From Candidatus Caenarcanales bacterium (lineage in GTDB: Bacteria > Cyanobacteriota > Vampirovibrionia > LMEP-6097): a DNA stretch of 64,000 bases. A program made the translations under genes and the position numbers. This document shows, piece by piece, positions 44,743 through 53,948 of the stretch (the first letter of the stretch is position 1; each line of letters starts with the position of its first letter). The DNA is taken from contig JABSOS010000008.1 in the NCBI GenBank assembly GCA_013216135.1, positions 62,001 through 126,000 of the forward strand. Reading direction: 5' to 3'. The notes under the pieces are model-generated. The model had not been told where the DNA came from and did no database searches. It saw nothing but the letters and a program-made list of their open reading frames with translations.

Positions 44743-46821
44743 TTACATTAATTTAGTAACTAACTCGTTATATCTATTTAGATTAGTGATTTTTGATCCT
44801 TCAAGTAATAGAGCTTGGAAGTAAATCAACTCTGAATAGTCTTTTATCAACTCACTTTCAGGGTTTTCTTTAAACTCAGAATTTAATTTTTCTACGACTC
44901 TATGTTCTGGATTTAATTCTAAGATTCTTTTCGCTTTAGGTAAATTCATGTCTTGTTGAGCGTTTTTATAGATCTTTTCTAAGTTTGCACTTATGTCATG
45001 ATCATTTACAACCAAGCAAGCAAGGGTATTTACGAGTCTGTCTGTAAATCTCACTTCACCGATATTTTCATCTAGATGTGACTGAATTTTAGATACTAAG
45101 TCTTTATACTCTTCAACTTTCTTCTCTTTTTCAGCTTTTTCTTCTTCGTTTTCACCTAAATCAACTTTACCTTTGTTGATAGCTTTGAAAGTTTTACCTT
45201 TGTACTGAGGTGCAGACATGATTACCCACTCATCTACAGCGTCAGTCATTAGTAATACTTCAATATCTTTAGCTTTAAAAGCTTCTAGATATGGTGAAGA
45301 TTCTAATTCAGCACGGGACTCACCTGTAATTACGTATATGCTCTTGCGAGTTTCTTCAGGTAAATCAGTTCTAGCATCAAGTTTCTCGATGTATTCATCT
45401 AAAGTTCTAGTTTTTTCAGCTGCTTCTAAACTAGATTCATAAGTAAGTAATTCTAAAATCTGTTCTTGGTTAGCGTGATCAAAGTGAACCCCTTCTTTAA
45501 GAACTTTTCCTAACTCTTTAAAGAACGCGTCATACTGTTCACGATTTTTCTTTAATACGTCTTTTAGTGTTTTAAGAACTTTCTTCGTGATGTTCTTCTT
45601 AATGTTCGTTACTTTAGCGTTTTCCTGAAGTAATTCACGTGATACGTTTAATGGAAGATCGCTAGCGTCAACTACACCTTTAATAAATCTAAGGTATTTA
45701 GGAACTAGTAAATCACTTTCATTTGTGATGAAAACTTTGTTTATGTAAAGCTGAAGGCTTTTGATATTTTCTTGCATCATTAAATCAAAAGGTGCTTTTT
45801 CTGGGATATAAAGTAAAGCTGTAAATTCATTAGTACCTTCTGCTCTGTAGTGAAGGTGAGTTAGAGGGTTATTATAGTCATGACTAATGTGTTTGTAGAA
45901 GTCTTGGTATTCTTCATTCGAGATGTCAGATTTATTTTTAGTCCAAATCGCTTTCTGTGAGTTTAAAGTTTCAAAAACAAATTCTGGCTCAGCTTTTACT
46001 TTTTCTTCTAAGTCAGTTTGCTCTTTAATTAACTCTTCTTTCTTTTCATTATCTTCAGCTTTCTCTAACTCAGCTTTAAGAGTTTCAAGTCTGTAGTTTG
46101 CTGATTCAATTTCAGGATTTTCAGTTCTAAGTTTAATTGGGTATTCGATAAAGTCAGAGTACTTTTTAACTACTGAGCGGATTTGGTAATCTTGTAAAAA
46201 TGTTTTAAATTCTTCATCCTCTTTAAGATCTAAGATAATCTTAGTCCCTTGCTTTAATTCAGCTTCATCTGTAGTTTTGAATTCTGTGAAATCTGCTTCA
46301 GCAGCTTCTCTTATCTCATAAGTTCCTTCAGCGTTAGATTGCCAGAACATGGTAGTTTCTTCACCAGCTTTTTTAGTTAAAACTGTAACCTTGTCTGCAA
46401 CGATAAAAGCAGAGTAAAAACCAACACCAAACTGACCGATTAGTGATTCACTGAATTCTGGGTTTTCATTCTTTTCTTTAATAAGGTTTAAAAACTCTTT
46501 AGTACCTGACTTCGCGATAGTTCCGAGGTTATTTACTAAATCTTCTTCATTCATACCGATACCGTTATCACGGATGATAAGACGATTTGCTTCTTTTTCG
46601 ATGAATAACTTAACGTTTAATTCTTCATTTTCAGCGATAAGTTCTTTATCACTAATAGCATTGAATCTTAATTTATCAAGTGCATCAGAGGAATTTGAGA
46701 TAAGCTCTCTAAGGAAAATCTCTTTATTAGAGTAAAGCGAGTGAATTACTAAGTCTAAGACTTGTTTTACTTCTGCTTGGAACGAACGTGTAGAACTATT
46801 ATTTTCTGTGGTAGTAGTCAT
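44743..46821 (-). CDS. htpG: Chaperone protein HtpG (Hsp90)
   Basis: ATP-dependent cytosolic chaperone. The N-terminal GHKL ATPase shows ELISNSSDALDKLRF, DNGIGM, SGTKEFL and QFGVGFYSAF; the middle domain has NVSRELLQEN; the C-terminal dimerisation region ends KITNLNRYNELVTKLM. At 692 aa it is longer than the E. coli protein, with an acidic/charged insertion near 225-260. Start MTTTTENNSSTRSFQAEV. It follows the basic 212 aa orphan by 17 bases on the same strand. Confidence 0.97.
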   Translation of the reverse strand: MTTTTENNSSTRSFQAEVKQVLDLVIHSLYSNKEIFLRELISNSSDALDKLRFNAISDKELIAENEELNVKLFIEKEANRLIIRDNGIGMNEEDLVNNLGTIAKSGTKEFLNLIKEKNENPEFSESLIGQFGVGFYSAFIVADKVTVLTKKAGEETTMFWQSNAEGTYEIREAAEADFTEFKTTDEAELKQGTKIILDLKEDEEFKTFLQDYQIRSVVKKYSDFIEYPIKLRTENPEIESANYRLETLKAELEKAEDNEKKEELIKEQTDLEEKVKAEPEFVFETLNSQKAIWTKNKSDISNEEYQDFYKHISHDYNNPLTHLHYRAEGTNEFTALLYIPEKAPFDLMMQENIKSLQLYINKVFITNESDLLVPKYLRFIKGVVDASDLPLNVSRELLQENAKVTNIKKNITKKVLKTLKDVLKKNREQYDAFFKELGKVLKEGVHFDHANQEQILELLTYESSLEAAEKTRTLDEYIEKLDARTDLPEETRKSIYVITGESRAELESSPYLEAFKAKDIEVLLMTDAVDEWVIMSAPQYKGKTFKAINKGKVDLGENEEEKAEKEKKVEEYKDLVSKIQSHLDENIGEVRFTDRLVNTLACLVVNDHDISANLEKIYKNAQQDMNLPKAKRILELNPEHRVVEKLNSEFKENPESELIKDYSELIYFQALLLEGSKITNLNRYNELVTKLM

Positions 46822-46838
46822 TGCGAAATACTATTTTA

Positions 46839-47477
46839 CTATAAATAACCTCGGCTTTGCCGGTCTTCAAGTAACCATATAGAATTTTTAAAAGTATTCC
46901 AACTATCTTGATATTTGAATTTTCCGCCAGGTAAGTCTGCTTCTTCATTTGAGGCTTTATCAAAAGATTTGTATAAATTACTTGCTTTTATTTTATTAAT
47001 AGCTACTTTTTGAGTATGCACCAGATTTGTGATGAAGTTGAAAATTAAGGACATTTCAGATTTAGTAATCTGATTTTTATGCTCATCTTGTCCTAGAATT
47101 CTAATGTTCTTATACTGTAACTTTAAAATATAATCTAATTCAAATGATTCTTCGCTATTATCAGGCTTAAAGAGTTTTGGGAGTTTGTTTTTAAGTTTAG
47201 TTATTGACCTTTTTATGTTAGCGTTATCTGAATCTTTATAAACTGTTTCAAGATACTTTTTGAAGTTAGGAGATTGATTAAAGTTATGGCACTGTTTGAT
47301 ATGAACTCTATGTAGCTTTAGTCGCTTTTGCTCTTTTGATTCTTTGATATTAGTAATATCAGGTTTTTGAGCTGTTTCTCTAACCTCAATTATTTTTTTG
47401 GCTGCTTCTTGTATTTTTCTTCGATGGTGCTTTCTACGCTTAAAATCACCAAAGCTCTGATCATTCTTCTTAATCAT
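46839..47477 (-). CDS. Basic orphan protein, 212 aa
   Basis: Lys/Arg/His-rich at the N-terminus (FKRRKHHRRKIQEAAKKI), which suits nucleic-acid binding, then mixed helices (LIFNFITNLVHTQKVAINKI). No known domain or signal. An upstream promoter-like TATTAT (47535-47530, minus) would give a leader of about 46 bases. htpG follows closely, so co-expression is possible. Function unknown. Confidence 0.7.
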   Translation of the reverse strand: MIKKNDQSFGDFKRRKHHRRKIQEAAKKIIEVRETAQKPDITNIKESKEQKRLKLHRVHIKQCHNFNQSPNFKKYLETVYKDSDNANIKRSITKLKNKLPKLFKPDNSEESFELDYILKLQYKNIRILGQDEHKNQITKSEMSLIFNFITNLVHTQKVAINKIKASNLYKSFDKASNEEADLPGGKFKYQDSWNTFKNSIWLLEDRQSRGYL

Positions 47478-47624
47478 TAATTATCGCTTTTTACGATATC
47501 TTGAGTTATCACCCCATTATATGGGTAAGATAATAGCGCGACTTGCTTGTTTTTGTTAAGATAATAATTCAATCTTCCATATTCATTTATAAATGGAATC
47601 ACGGATGCTTAAAGATTAATTAAA

Positions 47625-48878
47625 ATGACGGTACAATCGTTTAACCCCAATATCAAATTACTCTCAAGTAAAATTGAGCCTGAAGAACCCGGTAAGTTTT
47701 CAGGTTTTTTACTGAACAATAAATTTGAGGGTCTTGCACTCAACAAAAAGCAATTGCATATGTATGCTGATGGTAGTAAAAACAGTAAAGCTTCAAATAC
47801 TGAAAGGGTAGACTTTTCTGAAATTAGTATCCCTACTAAAGAACTTATTGATCAAACACATGAATACTTGATTTCTGATAAAAATTTATTAGAAAAATAT
47901 AAGGCACTCTTAGTGCATGTAGACAAAATTCAAAAATCTAAAAATGCTTCAAGTCCGATGATTTTAATAGGTGATTTAGCCCCTTCTCAAGGACGAATTC
48001 AAACTTGTTTTAAAGACTCTACGCATCAAGTAATTCTTGACAAGCAATTATTGATGAGTGATAGCTATGAAAATACTTTTGGTTCTTTAAACCACGAGCT
48101 TACTCACTTTAATTCAAGAATATATTTTGATACTAGCTATATAACTAGTTCAAATTTTATTTGTAAGCGAAAGGATTATAGATCTGGGATTTTTGAGAAG
48201 ACTCAATATGAATTAAAATTTTCAGCTGAAAGAAAAGAAAAATTTTCAAAAGAACTAGAGTTAATGGTATCACTCTTAGAAGACAACTCATTTCCCAAGG
48301 CAAAACGTCTAATTCATGATCAATGTCCAATTGTTGGGAGCTTTATTATAGAAAATGTGTCACCGAAGAAGATATGTAATACTTTAAATCTTTTATTAAT
48401 TGAATTGAAGATGAGCAACAGTTCTAATGGTTTGATATCTCTAAAGTTTTTAAAAGATACAAATGAGGAGTCCAAAACTAAGAGAATAAATAATGAAATC
48501 TATACTGAGTTATCGAATCTGTGTGATTTGTATAAAATCTTTAATGAAAAAGCTTTGGGGACTTATCAAAGAGGCTATGAAAGGCAAGTTAAACCCATCG
48601 AGGAAAAAATTCTAAAGCCATTATTTACAAATAGTAAAACTGCATTCAATGCATTCGATACTATTTTAAAAAAAGCTCTCAAGTCTGGAGATTTTACAAA
48701 TATGCAGAAATTCTTTCAGGTCCTTGATCCAAAGTTTGCAAAAAAACCAGAAGATTTGAAAAAATTATGTGAGTGTACTGGTTTTGATAAGCAGGGTAAA
48801 CCCATTTATGTAGCTACAAAGACCTTAAAAGAATTAGTGAAAATAGTTACAAACTATAAACCTATTTATGCAAACTAG
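47625..48878 (+). CDS. Orphan protein with HExxH motif (possible metalloprotease)
   Basis: A 417 aa hydrophilic protein without a signal peptide. Residues 157-161 are HELTH within GSLNHELTHFNSRIYFD, a zincin-like HExxH on a predicted helix, preceded by a beta-rich stretch (PMILIGDLAPSQGRI, HQVILDKQLLM). A third zinc ligand cannot be assigned. The C-terminal half is helical and Lys-rich. It overlaps the convergent coiled-coil gene by 17 bases. Metalloprotease function is inference; the family is not recognised. Confidence 0.75.
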   Translation: MTVQSFNPNIKLLSSKIEPEEPGKFSGFLLNNKFEGLALNKKQLHMYADGSKNSKASNTERVDFSEISIPTKELIDQTHEYLISDKNLLEKYKALLVHVDKIQKSKNASSPMILIGDLAPSQGRIQTCFKDSTHQVILDKQLLMSDSYENTFGSLNHELTHFNSRIYFDTSYITSSNFICKRKDYRSGIFEKTQYELKFSAERKEKFSKELELMVSLLEDNSFPKAKRLIHDQCPIVGSFIIENVSPKKICNTLNLLLIELKMSNSSNGLISLKFLKDTNEESKTKRINNEIYTELSNLCDLYKIFNEKALGTYQRGYERQVKPIEEKILKPLFTNSKTAFNAFDTILKKALKSGDFTNMQKFFQVLDPKFAKKPEDLKKLCECTGFDKQGKPIYVATKTLKELVKIVTNYKPIYAN

Positions 48879-49803
48879 CTATAGCCTGATCTTTAGAAAC
48901 GAACTTTTTCTTCTTAAGTTTATTCGCCACATCTAAAATCTTCTTAGCTTCAGCTTGTTTCTTTGCTCTAACTTGTTTTCTAATATCTAGGTTAGTGCCA
49001 CTGATTGATTTTTCAAGAACGAATTTAAGTTCTTTCTGTGAGAATATAGTCGGTGAGATGAAGTTAAGCGAAGTTGGAATTCTCATACGCTTATATTTAT
49101 CGATAGATTCTTTAACGTTAGTTTCGATATGGTTTTGGATTTTATTAGGGATCTCTAAGATCGGCTCAATAAGCTCATTTTGAAGATATTCAAGTGGCTG
49201 CCTATATAGAAAGTCTTTCATGAACTCGATAGCATCATCATAGAACTGTTTTAAACGCTTTAAAGTAAAGAAGTCTAAAGTGTTCTGATAAGCTTCTAGA
49301 GTATATTTCTTAAGGTCTTCAAATTTATTAACGACATTCTCTATAAGCTCTTCGATTAAAGTTTTATCTTCTTCTTCCTCTTCAGCCTCTTCTTCAGCGA
49401 GTCTTGCTTGTTCTTCTTCCCAAGCTTTTTTCTCAGCCTCCAGTTTAGCTTTTCTTTCTTCCTCTTCTTTAGCTTTAACTTCTTCTGTTTTTTTAGTAAT
49501 TAAAAGTTTGTTTTGCTCGATCATTTTTGCTGAAAGTAAATTCAGCATTGCTTGTAATGTCGCACCGTCAGCACTCTTTAGAGCAGCCGCAAGACTACTA
49601 TCATCTAAACTGATGTCAGATAGAGACCCAGAATTAGAGCTTTTCTTTAATAACTGAAGAGCACTTAGTTTTCTAAGTTTTCTTTGTTTTTCGGTTAACG
49701 GTTGGTAGGCTTCTAAAGCTTTCTCTGCACTCGCGGAATTGAAGGTTTTTAAAATCTCGTGATTAGCGTATGAAAGATTCTGGAAGCGAACGTTGATCGC
49801 CAT
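48862..49803 (-). CDS. Coiled-coil orphan protein, 313 aa
   Basis: The centre (about residues 100-150) is a charged coiled coil, with blocks KKTEEVKAKEEEERKAKLEA and EEEQARLAEEEAEEEEEDK. The N-terminus contains Leu-rich helices (LSALQLLKKSS), and the C-terminal half is helical and basic (RAKKQAEAKKILDVANKLKK). No signal peptide or known domain. It may be a scaffold or a cytoskeletal element, but nothing proves it. No strong ribosome site is seen before ATG 49803. Confidence 0.75.
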   Translation of the reverse strand: MAINVRFQNLSYANHEILKTFNSASAEKALEAYQPLTEKQRKLRKLSALQLLKKSSNSGSLSDISLDDSSLAAALKSADGATLQAMLNLLSAKMIEQNKLLITKKTEEVKAKEEEERKAKLEAEKKAWEEEQARLAEEEAEEEEEDKTLIEELIENVVNKFEDLKKYTLEAYQNTLDFFTLKRLKQFYDDAIEFMKDFLYRQPLEYLQNELIEPILEIPNKIQNHIETNVKESIDKYKRMRIPTSLNFISPTIFSQKELKFVLEKSISGTNLDIRKQVRAKKQAEAKKILDVANKLKKKKFVSKDQAIASLHK

Positions 49804-49938
49804 TCCATTAATGTATATCTAAAAAGTGTTTTTGTAAAGTTTTATGTAAATTTGAGGGAAATCTTGAACTTTCAAATCCCTTAATATTGCTAGCTTTTTT
49901 AGTAAGGATAATTTTTTTGTTTCTGATCTTAATTTTTT

Positions 49939-50496
49939 TTATCTTTGTTTTAGATTTCTTGTTGTCTCAAATAAATTTATTGCTGGCATTTCTTTACTAA
50001 TTCTCAGAATTAAATTTTGTTTAGGATTAACTAAAGTTATCTTCCCTGATAAGTGATCACTTTCAATAATTTTTTGAAATTGTTTTATAGATAAATCTCT
50101 ATTAGAGATAATTCTAAAGTCATGAATACTCTCACTTTTGGGGGAATCTTTTATAAAGTTGTTTTGGTAATACTTATCTTCTTGGGGGACTGCATTATCA
50201 TTTATTATGTGTAAATCTGAAGTGAAAAAAATATAGTCCTCATCTTTGAAAAAACTACTCAGTATTTCGTTTGTAGAATTTAGATTTACTTCTTTGAGGT
50301 TCAGCTCAGTTAGATTTTTCTTATCGATTTCTGAGAGCACATAATTTATAGCAGGCTGGATATAAGCTATATTCTTGCCGTCTAAGTTTTCATGCAAAGA
50401 TTTTGATATGACGCTAATTTGATCATCGAGTGAAGTATTAGATAGTATTTTTTGACTTAGAAAGTCTACATAAGTGACAGATTGAGTTTTAAGCAT
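49939..50496 (-). CDS. Orphan protein, 185 aa
   Basis: A hydrophilic, mixed helix/strand protein (MLKTQSVTYVDFLSQKIL; ENLDGKNIAYIQPAINYV). It begins one base after the stop of the 354 aa gene, so the two form an operon with coupled translation. No family or motif is recognised. Confidence 0.65.
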   Translation of the reverse strand: MLKTQSVTYVDFLSQKILSNTSLDDQISVISKSLHENLDGKNIAYIQPAINYVLSEIDKKNLTELNLKEVNLNSTNEILSSFFKDEDYIFFTSDLHIINDNAVPQEDKYYQNNFIKDSPKSESIHDFRIISNRDLSIKQFQKIIESDHLSGKITLVNPKQNLILRISKEMPAINLFETTRNLKQR

Positions 50497-50497
50497 A

Positions 50498-51562
50498 TTA
50501 TGAATTTTGGTATTCTTCGTAGGTGAAGTCTTCTGCTCGTTTTAATGCGTGAATGACATCACCATTATCGTCGCCGTATTTACCTTGATTATTTTTATCT
50601 CCTATTTTCAATATTACAATTTCTTCTATATTATCTTTTGGTCTATTTCTTAAAAAGTAATAAATCCGAAAAGCATTGATTTTAGCCTCATAAATTTTAT
50701 CTTTTTTAGGTTCGCCTCTATTATTTAAGTTACAGTAATTATTAAAGCTGCCATAGAGTGGGTGCGCGTCACGAACTACTGACTTGTCTCTCATACTTGA
50801 TAGATCACTATAGTTATTTATTATTGTTTGCAAAAATTCGTTGATTTTTTTTCTATTCTCTTGGTTCTGAGATATTATTTCCTTCTTAATATCTTTCTCC
50901 ACTCCAGATGCAAATCTAAAGTGAGCTTGATTCTCATTACCAAAGTAAATATCTTCTAGTTCATCAAGGTTTTCTATTTGTAAAAAATCATCAATTTCTT
51001 TATCAGTATGCTTTGAAGCTTTTAAATGAAGCTGGTATTTAGTTTCCAAGCTACTTTGAGCGCCTTCATTTTTATAAAGTTCAGGGTAGCTAATGTATGA
51101 AGCCATATCGTATTGATAATGAAGAAAGATATTTAACAGCTCGTCTTTGATGAATTCTAAGTCATCATCAGTTAGTTCTTGTGTTTCTATTAGTTCTATC
51201 ATTGCTTGTGATTGTTTCAATAAATTAGAGCTATGAACAATAAAGTTATCACTAGATATAACAGTAAGAGCTTTTAATAATTTGAGACTTTCAGGCAAGT
51301 TAAAGGAGCCATTCTTTATTTCATTTATAGAAGCTTTTAAGCTTTCATGCCAGTGATCATAAACTTCTTCGACAGAATTTATTTTCTGATTTTTTATGTT
51401 TATTAATGCTTCATAGATTGAGTAGTAAAATTTACCGTCATTTCCATGACCTATGATTTTTAAGCATGGAGCTTTTTCAGTGATTTCTGTTTGTTTTTGA
51501 TGTTTAATATTTTGTTTTTGAGTATGGGGCAAATTAAGCCCCTGATTTATTTCATTTAACAT
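50498..51562 (-). CDS. Orphan protein with RelE/HigB-like C-terminus
   Basis: A 354 aa protein; ATG 51562 is supported by GGGGAAAAGGAAA just upstream (the frame extends ten codons). Residues 1-270 are helical and acidic-basic mixed. The last 75 residues (KDKIYEAKINAFRIYYFLRN, then IEEIVILKIGDKN and VIHALKRAEDF) have the strand-strand-helix order of RelE/HigB-type toxins, but the match is by eye and weak. The 185 aa gene follows one base after the stop, an arrangement that toxin-antitoxin pairs also show. Function unknown. Confidence 0.65.
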   Translation of the reverse strand: MLNEINQGLNLPHTQKQNIKHQKQTEITEKAPCLKIIGHGNDGKFYYSIYEALINIKNQKINSVEEVYDHWHESLKASINEIKNGSFNLPESLKLLKALTVISSDNFIVHSSNLLKQSQAMIELIETQELTDDDLEFIKDELLNIFLHYQYDMASYISYPELYKNEGAQSSLETKYQLHLKASKHTDKEIDDFLQIENLDELEDIYFGNENQAHFRFASGVEKDIKKEIISQNQENRKKINEFLQTIINNYSDLSSMRDKSVVRDAHPLYGSFNNYCNLNNRGEPKKDKIYEAKINAFRIYYFLRNRPKDNIEEIVILKIGDKNNQGKYGDDNGDVIHALKRAEDFTYEEYQNS

Positions 51563-51821
51563 TTTCCTTTTCCCCAACAACACTTGAATCATGTATTTGT
51601 GATTCTTCTTACATTAATAAAAGGTTAAGCTTGAGTATTATTTGATAGTTAGGTGTTTTTATTTTGTACTCACCTGGGGATTATTTTGAAGCTGGGCCTT
51701 TTTTCACCTATGATCTGTGTCATATTTTAAAAATATTTTCATCTTATCTTGAGCCCTGGGGTTTAAAATAATAGTATCTTACTTGTTTTGTGTTGTAAAT
51801 CTTAAGTTGAATTCTATATTC

Positions 51822-53033
51822 ATGTTAAATAATTACCAAAAAATTTCAAATATAAGTACTAATCAAGAAGCTATTCTAGAGCAAAAAAGAAATAAAAAAC
51901 CTTTTGAGGAGATTCATGCAGGATATTATAAATCTAGCCCAGAAGCTAAGATGATAAATCTACTTGTAAATGCAGACCAAGGAAAAAGAAAATTATTAAA
52001 ATTACTAGCAAAGTCTTTTAATAATTTTCAAAATCAAGAATCTAAGAAAATTTATAAATCAATAGATAGTTTAATTGAAAAATTTTTATTTCAAGACATC
52101 TATGATAATTTTAAAATTTCTTTAGATGAAGATGAGGATCATAAAACCTATAACGCCGTAATACAGGATGCAGAAGAAACATACAAAGAGATTTTTAATT
52201 TATTCAATGAAAGAAAAGATGAGGCTTTGAAGCAGAATGAAGCCTTTAACTTAATTACAAGTAAGTTTTACACTGCAGATCAAGTAATTAATGATCCATC
52301 ATTAAATGCTCTAAAAATAAATGAATTTGAGCCGCCTGATTCAGACTCTTTAAATATTTTAAGAGATAAAAAAATCATTTCTAATAGTTTGTTTTTAGAA
52401 TCATTACGTCAGTTGGGAGCTTTTATGAGTCGATCTAAGCTTAAACTGGAGGGTGATGCTGAAAATAAAAATATAAAATTTATAGATTTTTTCTCAGACT
52501 TTTTACAAAACAAAGCATCTTCTTTAACGGAAGTTTTAAATAAAACAAATTCTGATATTGATCAAAAATCCTGGGGACTGTTAATTGAAAATCTTTTAAA
52601 TGCTACTTCGAGTGCAAAGCAAGAAATAATGGATTATAGTTTTAATGGCGAGTATTTCCCTAAAGATGAAAGCAATGCCAGGTTCAATGAATCATTAAAA
52701 GGGTTTTTTACTGATTTAATGGATCTAATTCTTGATACTAGAGTTCAGTCTGAATTAGTGGATAAAACATTTTTAACGGATTCTTCAGATTTTCACGAAG
52801 ATAAATTACAGGAAAATATTGATAAATATTTTTCAGACTTCAGACAAGATTTTCGAGACCAAAAAGATTTTAATAATTTCCTACTAAAATCAATTAGCGA
52901 AAAAGCTTATGAATTATCAAATGGTATTAGAGCTATTCAATATGAAGGTCCTCTTGGAGTTGCTTTGAGAACCTCTTTTCAAGTCTCACTAGAAGACTTA
53001 CTTGACCCCACTACTCCCAAATCCACCAGCTAA
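51822..53033 (+). CDS. Orphan protein, 403 aa
   Basis: A helical hydrophilic protein from ATG 51822 (MLNNYQKISNISTNQEA); the frame can extend 13 codons upstream. Regularly spaced Leu/Ile/Lys/Asp helices (FLFQDIYDNFKISLDEDED; IDFFSDFLQNKASSL) suggest an all-alpha fold. No signal or known family. Its last 36 bases lie antisense to the conserved C-terminal motif of dut. Function unknown. Confidence 0.7.
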   Translation: MLNNYQKISNISTNQEAILEQKRNKKPFEEIHAGYYKSSPEAKMINLLVNADQGKRKLLKLLAKSFNNFQNQESKKIYKSIDSLIEKFLFQDIYDNFKISLDEDEDHKTYNAVIQDAEETYKEIFNLFNERKDEALKQNEAFNLITSKFYTADQVINDPSLNALKINEFEPPDSDSLNILRDKKIISNSLFLESLRQLGAFMSRSKLKLEGDAENKNIKFIDFFSDFLQNKASSLTEVLNKTNSDIDQKSWGLLIENLLNATSSAKQEIMDYSFNGEYFPKDESNARFNESLKGFFTDLMDLILDTRVQSELVDKTFLTDSSDFHEDKLQENIDKYFSDFRQDFRDQKDFNNFLLKSISEKAYELSNGIRAIQYEGPLGVALRTSFQVSLEDLLDPTTPKSTS

Positions 53034-53459
53034 TCTTTCATTATTTTCTTCAGTAGGAAGCTCAGCAATTTCTTCAAAGCTAGCTTGGTAAATAGGTGCT
53101 AAAACAGCTTGAGCTATTCTATCGCCATGCTCAATAGTAAAATCTTCATCACCATGGTTAATCATTAGGATTTGAATTTCACCACGATAGTCACAGTCTA
53201 TAGTTCCAGGTGTGTTCGTTAAAGAAATACCATGTTTAAAAGCTAAACCTGATCTTGGGCGGATTTGTAATTCAAATCCCTCTGGTAAAACCATCTGAAT
53301 TCCAGTAGGAATCTTTGCTCTTTTTCCAGCGGGAATAGTAACAGAGCTAGAGTCCATAAAGAAAGCTCTTAAATCAAAGCCCGCTGAACCAGCAGTTGCA
53401 TAAAAAGGAGTTTGTACTTCTGGGTGAAGCTTTTTGATTTGGATATTTAGGTTTGCCAT
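52998..53459 (-). CDS. dut: Deoxyuridine 5'-triphosphate nucleotidohydrolase
   Basis: dUTPase: hydrolyses dUTP to dUMP and pyrophosphate, keeping uracil out of DNA. At 153 aa all five motifs are present in order: AGSAGFDLRA, RPRSGLAFK, NTPGTIDCDYRGEI, GDRIAQAVLA and RLAGGFGSSG. Starts MANLNIQIKKLHPEV. It precedes no obvious partner; the BioY-like gene lies two bases upstream. Confidence 0.98.
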   Translation of the reverse strand: MANLNIQIKKLHPEVQTPFYATAGSAGFDLRAFFMDSSSVTIPAGKRAKIPTGIQMVLPEGFELQIRPRSGLAFKHGISLTNTPGTIDCDYRGEIQILMINHGDEDFTIEHGDRIAQAVLAPIYQASFEEIAELPTEENNERLAGGFGSSGVK

Positions 53460-53461
53460 AA

Positions 53462-53941
53462 TTAAGAATTATAGCTGAAAATTTTCAAATTTTTCCCATA
53501 AAAGAATAAGCCAGCTAAAGCAAGATCAAAGATTAACTGCACTATCGAGTAGTCGATAAATCTATATGGATTAAAATTACCGAAGAGAATTAATAGTAAA
53601 TTTGCAGTGAAGTGTAACACTAAAAAAGCAAATAGGGGGTTCTTTTCTTTGCTTACGAAGGCATAGATGCTAAATGGAATTAAACTAATAATATAGACGA
53701 TGCTAGGCTCTTTTAGATAGCTAATACCAGCACCGAAGTTAAAGCAAGGTAAACCAAATAAACCTAAGATGATAAAGCAAAGGCAAGCAACCGTCGCATA
53801 ATTTTTTCTAAATAGAACGGCAGCTAGAAATACCACTAAAAATAGTGGGGAATACTCATAGCTAAACAGCGAAAAAACAGTGTAATTAGCAAGAACCATC
53901 AAAGAAAATATGAATAAAGTTCTACTAAAGTCTGTGAACAT
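53462..53941 (-). CDS. BioY-like integral membrane protein
   Basis: A 159 aa protein with about five membrane helices (FIFSLMVLANYTVFSLF; LFLVVFLAAVLF; CLCFIILGLFGLPCF; YIISLIPFSIYAF; LALAGLFFYG). The ILGLFGLP turn and overall order resemble BioY, the S component of biotin ECF transporters, though the usual Gly-rich substrate loop is reduced to FGAGISYL and the protein is slightly short. It lies between the transketolase C-half and dut on one strand with tiny gaps. Confidence 0.6.
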   Translation of the reverse strand: MFTDFSRTLFIFSLMVLANYTVFSLFSYEYSPLFLVVFLAAVLFRKNYATVACLCFIILGLFGLPCFNFGAGISYLKEPSIVYIISLIPFSIYAFVSKEKNPLFAFLVLHFTANLLLILFGNFNPYRFIDYSIVQLIFDLALAGLFFYGKNLKIFSYNS

Positions 53942-53948
53942 AAATCTC

